Shown: positions 19,401 to 26,359 of the stretch, piece after piece
Numbering within the stretch: position 1 is the stretch's first letter
Layout of the letters: the number at the start of each line of letters is the position of its first letter
Assembly: GCF_022179525.1 (NCBI RefSeq)
Contig: NZ_BPQX01000043.1
Span: forward strand, 1 to 64,000
DNA: 64,000 nt
Direction of reading: 5' to 3'
DNA from: Methylobacterium persicinum
Lineage (GTDB): Bacteria; Pseudomonadota; Alphaproteobacteria; Rhizobiales; Beijerinckiaceae
The notes under the pieces: generated by a model
What the model saw: only the letters and a program-made list of their open reading frames with translations
What the model was told of the DNA's origin: nothing
Databases searched by the model: none
Made by a program: the position numbers and the translations under genes

Positions 19401-20265
19401 TGGCGGTGCGGCGCAGGGTGCGAAGAACGCGGGCCGCTACGCCCTCGCGGCCTCGGGGCTGATCTCGGGCAACTATGCCATCGCCTTCCACGATGGTGCG
19501 CTCACCGTCGCCCCGGCCCCCGTGGAGATCACCGCGGTCAGCGGTCATTCGGTCTACGGCGACAGCCCCGTCAATCCAGGTCTGACTGCGACGGGCCTGC
19601 AGAACGGCGACGGGCTTGATGCCCTGACCGGTCTTTCGAACAGCTTCGGGGTGACCGCCCGCAGCGGCGTGGCGGGCAGCCCGTACAGGCTCACGGTGGC
19701 CGGCGTGCTGAGCAACGGCAACTACACCGTCTCGGCGCGCCGGGATGGAACCTGGACGGTGAGCCCCCGTACGTTGAGCGTGACGGCAAACCCGGTGAGT
19801 CGGACGGCGGGCGCGGCCAACCCGCCTTTGACCTACACGACGACCGGCCTTCTGACCGGGGATGAGCTCTCGGGCAGCCTCGCAACGTCGGCCGATGGCG
19901 CCAGCACTGCGGGCCGCTACGCCATCACGCAGGGCACCCTCGCGGCGGGGGGCAACTACGACCTGTCCTATACCGGGGCGGACCTGACGGTGACGGCCAT
20001 CACCCCTTCCACAGTGCCCCTGACCTCCGTCACGCCTCAGCTGGCGAGCACCATCTTTTTCGCCAGCCCGCAATCGAGAGCATTGCAGACGTCGCCGACG
20101 CGGCCTTCGATCGAGCGCATCCGCATGGATGAGGTGGTCGTAAAGAATCCCCGCTTCGACCTCCCGGTCGTATGCATAGAGGCAACAGGGGCCTGTCTCG
20201 CGGTACCCCAGATCCGACATCAGACGGGGCAGAGGGCCGAGATCGACAGGGCCGGATACCGATAG
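13489..20265 (+). CDS. TpsA exoprotein, C-terminal part after the frameshift (GLUG and YDG/MBG repeats)
   Basis: About 2,258 residues that continue the TpsA protein in a different frame, with no start codon of its own at the junction. Order: a short GGDGSADTPYQIADV segment, about 850 residues with many GLUG motifs (GGLVGxNxGTI plus SYATGxVSG), one MBG-like block around 16,790-17,320, an array of YDG/MBG units (17326-19521), two further Ig-like MBG modules (19522-20000), and a unique tail ending in TGQRAEIDRAGYR. Such repeats form an elongated surface fibre. The likely role is adhesion to a surface or host plant, or cell-cell contact. Expression of this part depends on the state of the G tract or on frameshifting. 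Confidence 0.88.
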   Translation, partial: GLTLSSGGQITPSAGVSVARFTLASGRWVQNTATLPAFATANFQIAGGSFLRVTGGDGSADTPYQIADVYGLQGLPLSASSVLVADIDATVTGSWNAGHGFKPLGSETAPFLGTLDGRSHLIRYLTVAPSSGNAGLFGQNNGTVTGMSLELGWVFADKKFSSNAGILAAVNLGTVKNSYVTGFTYGDTVGGLIGKNTGTVENSYSQAYVKGQSYVGGLVGVNDIGGKLANVYATGTVKGVAKTGSTSTAILGGLVGQNVGTIQQAYASGAVSGTGSFGGLVGTNKGDGGRSGPVSATLTDTFWDTTSTTQSSASSDNSASTGVTGLASADARNSAKYTNFDFNHVWFQTSDMRPILRSEVAPADANGVVAVSNLHQLALMETNLSGKYLLTRNCTAYDTNVRDNSNPLVWGPAGFAPVGTGGNDGNDTFSGTFDGGGHVIDGLVIKGSNEYAGLFGHASDATIKNFGMIGGTIRGMDYVGALVGYASRGQITNAYSTVAIDASGGTGTAFGGLIGAAYSVTITKSHATGTVSGATTAGGLVGENSGKSIITESYATGDVSAVQQAGGLVGSNSATITRAYATGTITATSTDAAGSATSGVAGGLVGQNTGTVSETWASGAVSGTAAGGFIGKNAGTVSTAFWDKDTTGQANAYGSTDTVSSGTPVGLSNSDARKAASYTGFDFAKNWYQGGGIRPILRAEAADADPVTGVVPVSNIHQLQLMDANPAGQYRLADTINAGDTNGTDLSTGIWGAAGFAPVGGSTAFTGSFDGKSLQMDSLTVNASGAQAGLFGTVGAAGSVMNVALTNATITGSGTVGTLIGDNFGTVTGVTASGRVTNKSSASSSGTGGLIGKNEAGATITQVSSANSVSGGAAVGGLVGINAGTLSKAYATGTTKGAGAVGGLVGTNSGTVAQVYAVGAVSGPDNSNNGDAPTPEPSLGGLFGSVSNGSAVTAAFWNTQTTKQSQGTGTGSSTGMTGLTTDQMQDFTSYKTNYAGFDFVSTWAVPNKASQINQRNSNYPEFFGLGTAVVASFDGHVSYTGQAPSDLVTNYSPLRPGTFVTTLSTVRLPADAVDAGTYTAYLSNGLATSSYSRPIIIDNGTLVIDPKVLNVAGSKTYDGKTGFSAAQMSATGAAQGQTVTLAATGPGDAATASSADAGIYTGASLSGLTFSVTGGKASNYALPGTGTLTISKAVIGLTGRKTYDGNAGFTLDQISLSGAASGETLSLTGPTGPIVSAPSGNAGTSDNVAISGLGFTVTNGKLSNYILPSTGTLIIAQKSLTASLAGPVSKTYDGTNAATLTADNYALDGLVSGDTVSVSGAGAYDTSGAGTGKTVTVTGLTLGGDGAGNYTLTGTTASGAVGTIAKASLFVKAQDALKRYDRQAFSGNKGVTYTGFVAGEDTSVLGGTLTYGGTSQGAKNAGRYSITALGLTSDNYAIQFQDGTLFVNKAELNVSLTGTVSKTYDGTTSATLTADNFNFTAANAQEHAPGVIPGDTVSVSGKGTYNTANAGTGKTVTVTGLTLGGDSAGNYILLRSTTSGAVGTIAKAMLTASLAGTVSKTYDGTKAATLTADNYALTFQGGTLTITKASLTVTAKDASKTYDGQAFSGGNGVSYAGFADGEDASALGGTLAYGGTSQGAKNAGSYAIAASGLTSGNYTIGFQDGTLTVAKAPLTASLAGPVSKTYDGTKAATLTADNYVLTGVVQGDTVSVSGTGAYDTAIAGTGKTVTVTGLILGGDGVGNYTLTGTTVSGAVGTIGKALLMVTAKDASKTYDGQAFSGGNGVSYTGLVAGEDPSVLGGTLAYGGAAQGAKNAGRYALTASGLTSDDYAIQFQGGVLTVAKVPLTVTAADAAKTYDGQAFSGGNGVTYAGFVAGEDASVLGGKLAYGGTAQGAKNAGSYAIAASGLTSGNYTIGFQDGTLTVAKAPLTVTAADASKTYDGQAFSGGNGVSYAGFVAGEDASVLGGTLAYGGAAQGAKNAGRYALAASGLISGNYAIAFHDGALTVAPAPVEITAVSGHSVYGDSPVNPGLTATGLQNGDGLDALTGLSNSFGVTARSGVAGSPYRLTVAGVLSNGNYTVSARRDGTWTVSPRTLSVTANPVSRTAGAANPPLTYTTTGLLTGDELSGSLATSADGASTAGRYAITQGTLAAGGNYDLSYTGADLTVTAITPSTVPLTSVTPQLASTIFFASPQSRALQTSPTRPSIERIRMDEVVVKNPRFDLPVVCIEATGACLAVPQIRHQTGQRAEIDRAGYR
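13880..16345 (+). repeat. GLUG motif region with about 1-kb super-repeats
   Basis: Many copies of a degenerate motif of about 28 residues (GGLVGxNxGTI...AYATGxVSG). They are arranged in larger blocks. Each block opens with a stretch on the pattern of RPILRxE...VSNxHQLxLM...GFAPVG...F.G.FDG; openings lie near 14,545 and 15,565, and a diverged version without the RPILR part starts near 13,650. The DNA here is visibly less GC-rich and less codon-biased than the flanking parts of the gene. Confidence 0.75.
17326..19521 (+). repeat. Tandem YDG (A) and MBG-like (B) coding repeats
   Basis: Reading unit starts at the conserved Leu before each VS.KTYDG or TA.DASKTYDG, the array is: A 17326 (267 bp), B 17593 (249), A 17842 (294, with an insertion), A/B hybrid 18136 (123), B 18259 (249), A 18508 (267), B 18775, B 19024 and B 19273 (249 each). 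The last three B units are contiguous and very similar at DNA level, so the array is open to unequal recombination. Confidence 0.85.
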
Positions 20266-20618
20266 TGGTATAGCCTTCCGGGACCGGGAAGGGGCAGGCA
20301 GGCCCCACGCGTCCCGGAGGCTCAGGGTGAAGGTGCGGTGACGCGTCGGGCGCCCTTCGGACTGGAGCCTCCCAAGGGGGCCGCATCGCGGTTGGCCCCC
20401 GGGGGCGCTCGACCTCTGCGCTTTCGCGCTGGGGCGCTGTGCTGCCCTTCGGGAGAGGACCTGCATATCGACCCCGAGCCGCCGCACATCGACACGGGCA
20501 GGGTCATGAAGGCCTTGTTGACAATAAAACATGGCAGAATCGGTCATGGTTCAGCGATTCAAGCGGCCTTTACCAATCGTTCGAGACAATGGGGATTGTT
20601 TCGCGACGGACCGGTCCG
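20266..20618. other. Intergenic region between tpsA and the HD-GYP gene
   Basis: 353 bp. A short hairpin-forming sequence (CCTTCC...GGAAGG) near 20,275-20,295 may act as a weak terminator for tpsA. The distal half holds a lower-GC segment (about 20,510-20,590) with a TTGACA hexamer that could be part of the HD-GYP promoter. No gene is visible. Confidence 0.4.
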
Positions 20619-22007
20619 ATGAACTTACAATCGTTCGACGCGGTCCCCACGGCGGCCGATGACGTCAAGCTTTCCGACATCCTCGCGGCCTTGAGCCACG
20701 CCCTCGACCTCACGGAGGGCCAGCCCGCCGGGCACTGTGTCCGGGCGACGTATATCGGCATGCATGTCGGGCATGCGCTCGGCCTCCCGGCCGCCGAGTT
20801 GTGGGAACTCTACTATACGATCATGTTGAAGGATCTCGGCTGCTCCAGCAATGCGGCCAGGATCTGCGCCCTTTATCTGTCAGACGATCTCGGTTTCAAG
20901 CGCGATTTCAAGACCGTCAGCGACAGCTTGCCGAAGGTATTGAGCTTCGTTTTCTCCCATACGGGGCTGAAGGCCGGGCTGGCCGAACGGTTCAAGGCGG
21001 TGCTGAACATCCTGCAGAATGGCGGCACCATCGTCGACGACCTGATCCAGACCCGTTGCCAGCGGGGCGCGGAGATCGCCGCCCGTCTGCGCTTCCCGCC
21101 CGCCGTCTGCGGGGCGATCCATGCCCTCGACGAGCACTGGAATGGCAAGGGGCGGCCGGACCGTCTCGCCGGCCCGGCGATCCCGCTCTATGCCCGCATC
21201 GCCCTCCTCGCCCAGGTCGCCGATGTGTTCAGGACCGCCGCCGGCCCGGCGGCGGCCCTCGCCGAGGTCCGCGACCGGGCGGGGACGTGGTTCGACCCGC
21301 ACCTCGTCGCGTGTTTCGAGCGGGCGGCGGCTGCGCCGGGCTTCTGGGAGATCCTGGCCTCGGAGACGATCGACGAGGCGGTGTCCGCCCTCGAGCCGGC
21401 GCAGAACCACATCGTGGTCGATGAGGACTATCTGGACGACATCGCCCGGGCCTTCGCCCAGGTCATCGACGCGAAGAGCCCGTTCACATCGGGCCATTCG
21501 GAGCGGGTGGCGGTCTATGCCGACATGATCGCCGCCGAGCTGGGGATCGATGCCGAGCGGCGGCGCTGGCTGCGGCGCGCGGCGCTGCTGCATGACATCG
21601 GCAAGCTCGGCGTCTCCAACACCATCCTCGACAAGAACGGGAAGCTGAGCGACGAGGAATGGCGTGACATGCGCGCTCACGCGACCCTGTCCGAGGCCAT
21701 CCTCAGCCGGGTTCCAGCCTTCTGGACCTTGGCGAGTATCGGCGGCAGCCATCACGAGCGCCTTGACGGCAAGGGGTATCCCCGGGGCCTGAAGGCGGAC
21801 GCCCTGGCCCTGGAGACGCGGATCGTGTCCGTGGCCGACGTGTTCGACGCCCTGACGGCCGACCGGCCGTACCGGGCCGCGATGCCGATCGAGAAGGCCA
21901 TGGGCATCCTCCGGGCCGACCTGAACACGGCGTTCGACCCCGCCTGCTTCGCCGCGCTGGAGCGGGCGATCGCCGGCGTCGAGGGTGACCTCGCCCGTGC
22001 GGCTTGA
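20619..22007 (+). CDS. HD-GYP domain cyclic-di-GMP phosphodiesterase
   Basis: About 462 residues from the ATG at 20619; an in-frame ATG at 20589 would add 10. The N-terminal half looks like a degenerate HD-type helical domain (HCVRATYIGMHVG...LKDLG). The C-terminal half is a full HD-GYP domain with LLHDIGKLGV (His325) and HHERLDGKGYP (His378-His379), then an ADVFDALTADRPYR segment. Proteins of this class hydrolyse c-di-GMP to pGpG or GMP. There is no membrane segment, so it is cytosolic. Its position directly downstream of the adhesin system suggests, but does not show, a link to surface-attachment control. Confidence 0.9.
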   Translation: MNLQSFDAVPTAADDVKLSDILAALSHALDLTEGQPAGHCVRATYIGMHVGHALGLPAAELWELYYTIMLKDLGCSSNAARICALYLSDDLGFKRDFKTVSDSLPKVLSFVFSHTGLKAGLAERFKAVLNILQNGGTIVDDLIQTRCQRGAEIAARLRFPPAVCGAIHALDEHWNGKGRPDRLAGPAIPLYARIALLAQVADVFRTAAGPAAALAEVRDRAGTWFDPHLVACFERAAAAPGFWEILASETIDEAVSALEPAQNHIVVDEDYLDDIARAFAQVIDAKSPFTSGHSERVAVYADMIAAELGIDAERRRWLRRAALLHDIGKLGVSNTILDKNGKLSDEEWRDMRAHATLSEAILSRVPAFWTLASIGGSHHERLDGKGYPRGLKADALALETRIVSVADVFDALTADRPYRAAMPIEKAMGILRADLNTAFDPACFAALERAIAGVEGDLARAA

Positions 22008-22037
22008 GCCACCCGGCCGACCCCGACGCCGGCCCCG

Positions 22038-22559
22038 TCAGGCCGAGGCGGCCGGACCCCGCTTCCCGAAGCGCTTGACGAGCCGCTCCCGCTTCAGGCG
22101 CGACAACCGGTCGATCCAGAAGACTCCGTCGATCTGATCGATTTCGTGCTGGATGACGGCGGCGAAGAAGCCGTCCGCATCCTCCTCATGTTCCGATCCG
22201 TCGAGGGCGCGGTAGCCGAACCGCACCTGGGCGGGCCGGACGATCCTCTCGCGCACGCCGGGCATGCTGACGCTGCCCTCGTCGTGGGCCGCCGTCTCGG
22301 CGGACGCCCACAGGATGGCCGGGTTCACGAAGACGCGCATCGCCTCGTCCGGCGCCATCCTGACGACGACCACCCGCGCCGACACGCCGATATGCGGCGC
22401 CGTCAGCCCGATGGCCTGCACCGACATGAGGGTGTCCCGCACGTCGTCCGCCAGGGCGGTGAGGGCCGGCCCGAACGTGGTGACCGGGGGTGCCAGAAGG
22501 GAAAGCCTGGGATCGGGAAACAGGACGAGGGGGCGGGCCGGCATGGCGTCTCGGTTCAT
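22038..22559 (-). CDS. Peptide deformylase-like protein with degenerate metal site
   Basis: 173 residues from the ATG at 22559 (an alternative ATG is at 22544). The fold is clearly that of peptide deformylase, but all three signature motifs are altered. Motif 1 reads AIGLTAPHIG with His where the catalytic Gln should be. Motif 2 is EGSVS instead of EGCLS, replacing the metal-ligand Cys (Ser96). Motif 3 is HEIDQ instead of HExDH, replacing the second His ligand (Gln142). His138 and Glu139 remain. Normal N-formyl-Met deformylation seems unlikely, so this is probably a divergent paralogue with another function, alongside a standard def elsewhere in the genome. Confidence 0.85.
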   Translation of the reverse strand: MNRDAMPARPLVLFPDPRLSLLAPPVTTFGPALTALADDVRDTLMSVQAIGLTAPHIGVSARVVVVRMAPDEAMRVFVNPAILWASAETAAHDEGSVSMPGVRERIVRPAQVRFGYRALDGSEHEEDADGFFAAVIQHEIDQIDGVFWIDRLSRLKRERLVKRFGKRGPAASA

Positions 22560-22702
22560 CGCGGCAGGGGCAGGGCGGGCCTGCCGTCTATCGGAGAAGG
22601 CTGGCCAATCCGCAACGCAGGCGGTGGAAATCGGGTGATCGAGACAATGTGTCTGGCGTGTCAAAGCTCGACCGGGAATCTCGTGACCCGTATGCGCAGG
22701 GT

Positions 22703-23593
22703 ATGGGACGCAGGGTGCGTGGCTTGGGTATCGTTGTGAACGTCCTATCCGGATTGCGGCCGGCGGCCGGCGGCATGCTCGTGGCCCTGGCGGTCCAGGG
22801 CGGCGCCGTGGCGGCGGATGCCGAGGTGCCGGCGGCTCCGCGTCCGCCGGCCTTCACCTATGTCGATCCCAACACCTGGGAGGTGACGCTCAGCGGCACG
22901 ATCCAGGCCATCCCGCGCTATCCCGGCGCGGCGGACTACACCGTGGTGGGCTATCCGGGCATCGACATCCGGCGGGTGGGGGAGCCCCGTCGTTTCTCGG
23001 CGCCGGACGACAATTTCAGCTTCACCGTCTACGACTCCGACAACTTCCGGGCGGGTGCCACGGTGCGCTACGTGCCGGGCCGCTATTACGGCGACGACCG
23101 CCGCCATCTCTTCGGCTTCCGCGATGCGCGGATTGCCTTCGAGCCCGGGCTGTTCGTGGAGGTGTATCCCGTCCCCGCCGTCCGGCTGCGCGGGGAGATC
23201 CGGCAGGGTGTCTACGGCCATCACGGGACGGTGGGGACCGTCGCCGCAGATTACCTCCTGCCCGTCGACCGCTGGCTGTTCTCCGTGGGGCCGCGCTTCA
23301 ACATCGGCGACGCGAGCTTCGCCCGGACGTACTTCGGCGTGAGCCCGGTCGAGGCAGCGATCAACGGGCATGTCATGCCCTACAACCCCGGCAGCTTCTA
23401 TTCCGCCGGGCTCCTGGCGGCGGTCACGTACCACCAGAGCGAGGCGTGGTCCTACACCACCTTCGGCGGCTACAGCCGGATCCTCGGCGCCTCGGGGGAG
23501 AGCCCCCTCGTCGACCGGCCCTATGGGAACCCCAACCAGTTCACCCTGGGGTTGCGGATCGACTACACTTTCAGGACGAAGCCCCTGCTGTAG
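22703..23593 (+). CDS. MipA/OmpV family outer-membrane protein
   Basis: 296 residues. A signal peptide is cleaved near AVAADA (about residue 37), followed by an antiparallel beta-barrel pattern with alternating aromatic residues. It shows the typical MipA/OmpV start (WEVTLSGTIQAIPRYPGA) and a terminal strand ending GLRIDYTFRT. The family includes a murein-hydrolase scaffold and porin-like proteins. The start was chosen at the ATG before a basic-hydrophobic leader. It is a single gene, divergent from the deformylase homologue. Confidence 0.85.
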   Translation: MGRRVRGLGIVVNVLSGLRPAAGGMLVALAVQGGAVAADAEVPAAPRPPAFTYVDPNTWEVTLSGTIQAIPRYPGAADYTVVGYPGIDIRRVGEPRRFSAPDDNFSFTVYDSDNFRAGATVRYVPGRYYGDDRRHLFGFRDARIAFEPGLFVEVYPVPAVRLRGEIRQGVYGHHGTVGTVAADYLLPVDRWLFSVGPRFNIGDASFARTYFGVSPVEAAINGHVMPYNPGSFYSAGLLAAVTYHQSEAWSYTTFGGYSRILGASGESPLVDRPYGNPNQFTLGLRIDYTFRTKPLL

Positions 23594-23869
23594 CGTGATG
23601 GCCGCCGGCTCCCTCGCCGACGGCCCGGCTCCGGCGGATGCCGGTTGTTCGTTCGCCGCGATGGGGGAGACAATCCGGCCCGGCCCATGCCGGTTCCGTG
23701 ATTTTTCCGGTCCCGCTTTCAAGCAAGTCCCGTTCGTTTCGTGAATATTTGTCCGTCATGATCGGCGGGCTCTGAGAAATCGTGCGGCAAGCTTGGCCAA
23801 ACGATTTAAATCGGAACAGTTCTTTGCTCGCATTGATTGAAGGGGTCCGAACGATCATCGGAGTCTGCC

Positions 23870-24253
23870 ATGCGTCCCCTCGTCACTGCTCTTCTCCTGG
23901 CCACTGTGCTGGGGTCGGGAGCTTCTGCCCAGACCACCACGACCGGTTCGCCGGCTGCCCCTGACGCGAAGACCAGTCAGCAATCGGGTGGCCAGGAGAG
24001 CGTCACCCGGCCGAACACCGACAAGGCCACGCCGGACGGCATGCCTGCGGGCGCTCACATGAACGCCAAGCTGGAGCGCGGCGCCAACAGCTTCACCGAG
24101 GGTGAAGTCCGTTCGCGGCTGAACAAGGCCGGCTTCACCGATGCCAAGGACCTCAAAAAGGACGACCAGGGCATCTGGCGCGGCACTGCCATGCACAGCG
24201 GCAAGTCCGTCTCGGTCGGCATGGATTTCAAGGGCAACGTCGCCGCTCAGTGA
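23870..24253 (+). CDS. Secreted small protein, PepSY-like
   Basis: 127 residues with a clear signal peptide (to about ASAQ, residue 21). A Thr/Ser/Gln-rich low-complexity linker follows, then a C-terminal module of about 55 residues (FTEGEVRSRLNKAGFTDAKDL...WRGTAMHSGKSVSVGMDFKGNV) that has the helix plus beta-hairpin pattern of PepSY-like modules. It is predicted to be periplasmic. It is followed 45 bp later by a co-directional general stress protein, and the two may be co-transcribed. Function is unknown. Confidence 0.75.
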   Translation: MRPLVTALLLATVLGSGASAQTTTTGSPAAPDAKTSQQSGGQESVTRPNTDKATPDGMPAGAHMNAKLERGANSFTEGEVRSRLNKAGFTDAKDLKKDDQGIWRGTAMHSGKSVSVGMDFKGNVAAQ

Positions 24254-24269
24254 TCGCCGACGGCGATCA
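24251..24269 (+). promoter_or_regulatory. Hairpin overlapping a stop codon
   Basis: A perfect 8-bp stem (TGATCGCC/GGCGATCA) with a 3-nt loop, whose first bases are the TGA stop of the PepSY-like gene. It has no T-tract. It could protect the upstream mRNA or attenuate read-through into the stress-protein gene, whose strong Shine-Dalgarno (AAGGAG) follows. Confidence 0.5.
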
Positions 24270-24298
24270 TCGAAGGCGATCTTTCAAGGAGACATCAC

Positions 24299-24958
24299 AT
24301 GGCTCAGCAGACAGTGACCGCTCTGTTCGACCGGTACGAGGACGCCAGCGCCGCCGTCGCCAAACTGGAGGCGGGTGGCATTCCGCACGGGGATATCAGC
24401 CTCGTGGGCAACAACGAGGGCGACCGGCATGCCGGCCTCGGCGGGCATGACGGCACCCACGTGAGCGCCGACACCAAGGAAAAGGCCAAGGACGGCACCG
24501 GCACCGGGGCGACCCTCGGCACCGTCGTCGGCGGCGCGGCCGGCCTCCTGGCGGGCCTGGGTCTCCTTGCGATCCCCGGCGTCGGCCCCGTCGTGGCTGC
24601 GGGGTGGCTCGTCGCGACCCTGACCGGAGCCGGCGTCGGCGCCGCGGCGGGCGGCCTCGCGGGTGCCCTCACCGGGGCCGGGATCAGCGAGAAGGATGCC
24701 CATGCCTATGGCGAAGGCGTCCGCCGGGGCGGCACCCTCGTAACCGTCAGGGCCGACGAAGCCCGCGGCCCGATGGTGATGGACATCCTGGAGCAGCACG
24801 GTTCGGTCGATCTCGACCAGAAGTCCGCCGCCTGGAGCCAGGAAGGGTGGTCGCCGATGGGTGGTTCGCCGTCGGCCACGACCTCGGCACAGCTCAACGG
24901 CACGCCCGACGGCCGCACTCGTGTCCGCTCCTATCCGGGCACCGGCAGCGGCATCTGA
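24299..24958 (+). CDS. General stress protein with YflT-like N-terminus and glycine-zipper membrane segments
   Basis: 219 residues. The N-terminal 45 residues (TVTALFDRYEDASAAVAKLEAGGI) match the heat-induced stress protein YflT domain. A central region of about 70 residues is Gly/Ala-rich and hydrophobic, with glycine-zipper spacing typical of small membrane-inserting stress proteins. The C-terminus returns to a hydrophilic ferredoxin-like pattern (GTLVTVRADEARGPMVMDILEQHG). An excellent ribosome-binding site (AAGGAG) lies about 10 bp before the ATG. Members are usually induced by general stress, desiccation or osmotic shock. Confidence 0.8.
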   Translation: MAQQTVTALFDRYEDASAAVAKLEAGGIPHGDISLVGNNEGDRHAGLGGHDGTHVSADTKEKAKDGTGTGATLGTVVGGAAGLLAGLGLLAIPGVGPVVAAGWLVATLTGAGVGAAAGGLAGALTGAGISEKDAHAYGEGVRRGGTLVTVRADEARGPMVMDILEQHGSVDLDQKSAAWSQEGWSPMGGSPSATTSAQLNGTPDGRTRVRSYPGTGSGI

Positions 24959-24972
24959 TTTAACACGTGACG

Positions 24973-25000
24973 GGCGGGCCGGATTGCGATCCGGCCCGCC
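24973..25000. terminator. Bidirectional terminator hairpin between convergent genes
   Basis: A perfect 12-bp GC-rich stem (GGCGGGCCGGAT/ATCCGGCCCGCC) with a TGCG loop lies between the stops of the stress-protein gene and the convergent MFS gene. There is no strong T-tract. Confidence 0.75.
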
Positions 25001-25006
25001 TGCGCC

Positions 25007-26359
25007 TCAGGCCGCGGAAGGGGAGGAGCGGATGTCGCCCACGGGCGGTCCCTTCCGGCCCAGCCAGAAGACCATCACGCAGCCCAGCCCTGTGAGGGCA
25101 CAGAGGGGCAGCAGGGCGACGGGAAAGCTCCCGGTTTGCTCGCGCAGGAGCCCGATCAGCGAGGTGATCGCCCCGGTCCCGAGATGGGCGAGGGTGTTGA
25201 TGGCGGCGATGCCGGCTGCCGTCTGGGCCGGCGGTAGCGTCTCCGTGGCCAGGGCGAAGAACGGTCCCTTGATGGCGTAGTTGCCGAGCAGGACCAGGGA
25301 CAACAGCACCAGCGTCACCCAGAGAGAGCCCGTCAGCAGCGTCAACGCGAAGCTGACGGAGGTGAGGCCCAGGGGCAGGGCGGTGCTCCAGATGCGTTCG
25401 CCGCTTCGGTCCGCCCGCAGACCCCAGACGATCATGAACACCGAGGCGATGCCGAAGGGAATCATGTTCAGCAGCCCGGTTTCCAGGTTGCTGAGGCCGA
25501 AGCCCTTGAGGATCTGCGGCATCCACAGGGACAGCGTGTTGCTGGTGGCCGAACTGCCCGCGTAGATCACGGCAAGAATCCAGAGCCGGCCGCTCGTCAG
25601 TACCGACCGCACCGCGGCGAGGCCGTGGGCATGATCGGGGCTCGCGGCTTCGGCGGCCCGGCGCTCGGTGTCGAGCCGGTCGGTCAACCAAACCCGCTCG
25701 TCCCGGCTCAGGAACGTCGCCTCGGCCGGGCGGCTCGGAAGCAGCGCCAGGGCGCCGAGTCCCAGGAGCACCGCGGGCACGGCTTCCGCGATCAGCAGCC
25801 ATTGCCAGCCGTGGAGGGAGCCCGCGCCGTCCAGGGTAAGCAGGAGGGCCGAGAGGGGCGAGCCGAAGAAGCTCGACAGGGGAATCGCGACCATGAACAT
25901 CGCCACGATCCGCGCCCGGTAGGCCTTGGGGAACCAGTAGGTCAGGTAGAGGATCACGCCGGGGAAGAACCCGGCCTCGGCCGCCCCGAGGAAGAAGCGC
26001 GCGACGGCGAAGCTCACGGGGCCGGTCACGAAGGCCGAGCCGATCCCCACGAGCCCCCAGGTGATCATGATCCGGGCGATCCAGATCCGGGCGCCGACCC
26101 GCTCCATGGCGAGGTTGCTCGGCACCTCGAACAGCACGTAGGCCACGAAGAACAGGCCCCCGCCCAGGCCGAAGGCCGCCGTGGAGAGGCCGAGGTCGCG
26201 GTTCATGGTCAGCGCCGCGAAGCCGACATTCACCCGGTCGACGTAGGCGATGAAGTAGCAGAGGACGAGGAAGGGGATGAGGCGCAGGCCGACCTTCCGC
26301 ATGATCCGGCCCTCAAAGGCCGCCGCCTCCGGCCCGGGTGTTGGGGGGGGTATCGCCAT
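25007..26359 (-). CDS. MFS transporter, anion:cation symporter (ACS/tartrate-galactonate) type
   Basis: 450 residues with 12 predicted membrane helices. The first helix carries the ACS-family pattern YVDRVNVGFAAL, followed by LGLSTAAFGLGGGLFFVAYVLFEVPSNL; a YWFPKAYRARIVAMFM stretch and the central cytoplasmic loop are also typical. Such carriers import organic anions (tartrate, galactonate, phthalate) with protons. No catabolic genes adjoin it, so the substrate is open. The start at 26359 is followed by an eight-C coding tract (codons 4-6), a possible slippage site. Confidence 0.88.
   Translation of the reverse strand: MAIPPPTPGPEAAAFEGRIMRKVGLRLIPFLVLCYFIAYVDRVNVGFAALTMNRDLGLSTAAFGLGGGLFFVAYVLFEVPSNLAMERVGARIWIARIMITWGLVGIGSAFVTGPVSFAVARFFLGAAEAGFFPGVILYLTYWFPKAYRARIVAMFMVAIPLSSFFGSPLSALLLTLDGAGSLHGWQWLLIAEAVPAVLLGLGALALLPSRPAEATFLSRDERVWLTDRLDTERRAAEAASPDHAHGLAAVRSVLTSGRLWILAVIYAGSSATSNTLSLWMPQILKGFGLSNLETGLLNMIPFGIASVFMIVWGLRADRSGERIWSTALPLGLTSVSFALTLLTGSLWVTLVLLSLVLLGNYAIKGPFFALATETLPPAQTAAGIAAINTLAHLGTGAITSLIGLLREQTGSFPVALLPLCALTGLGCVMVFWLGRKGPPVGDIRSSPSAA

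Noticed and set aside
16800-19521. Regularly spaced repeats that at first look like a CRISPR or tandem satellite array
   Set aside because: Units are 249-294 bp (one hybrid of 123 bp), multiples of three, and translate to YDG/MBG protein modules.
18856-20547. Long - strand frame opposite the end of the adhesin gene
   Set aside because: It is generated by the tandem repeats of tpsA read backwards and resembles no known protein.
23813-23845. GGAAC box that might be an EcfG (general stress sigma) promoter for the stress genes
   Set aside because: The -35-like GGAAC is present, but no GTT-type -10 element lies at the required 16-17 bp spacing.
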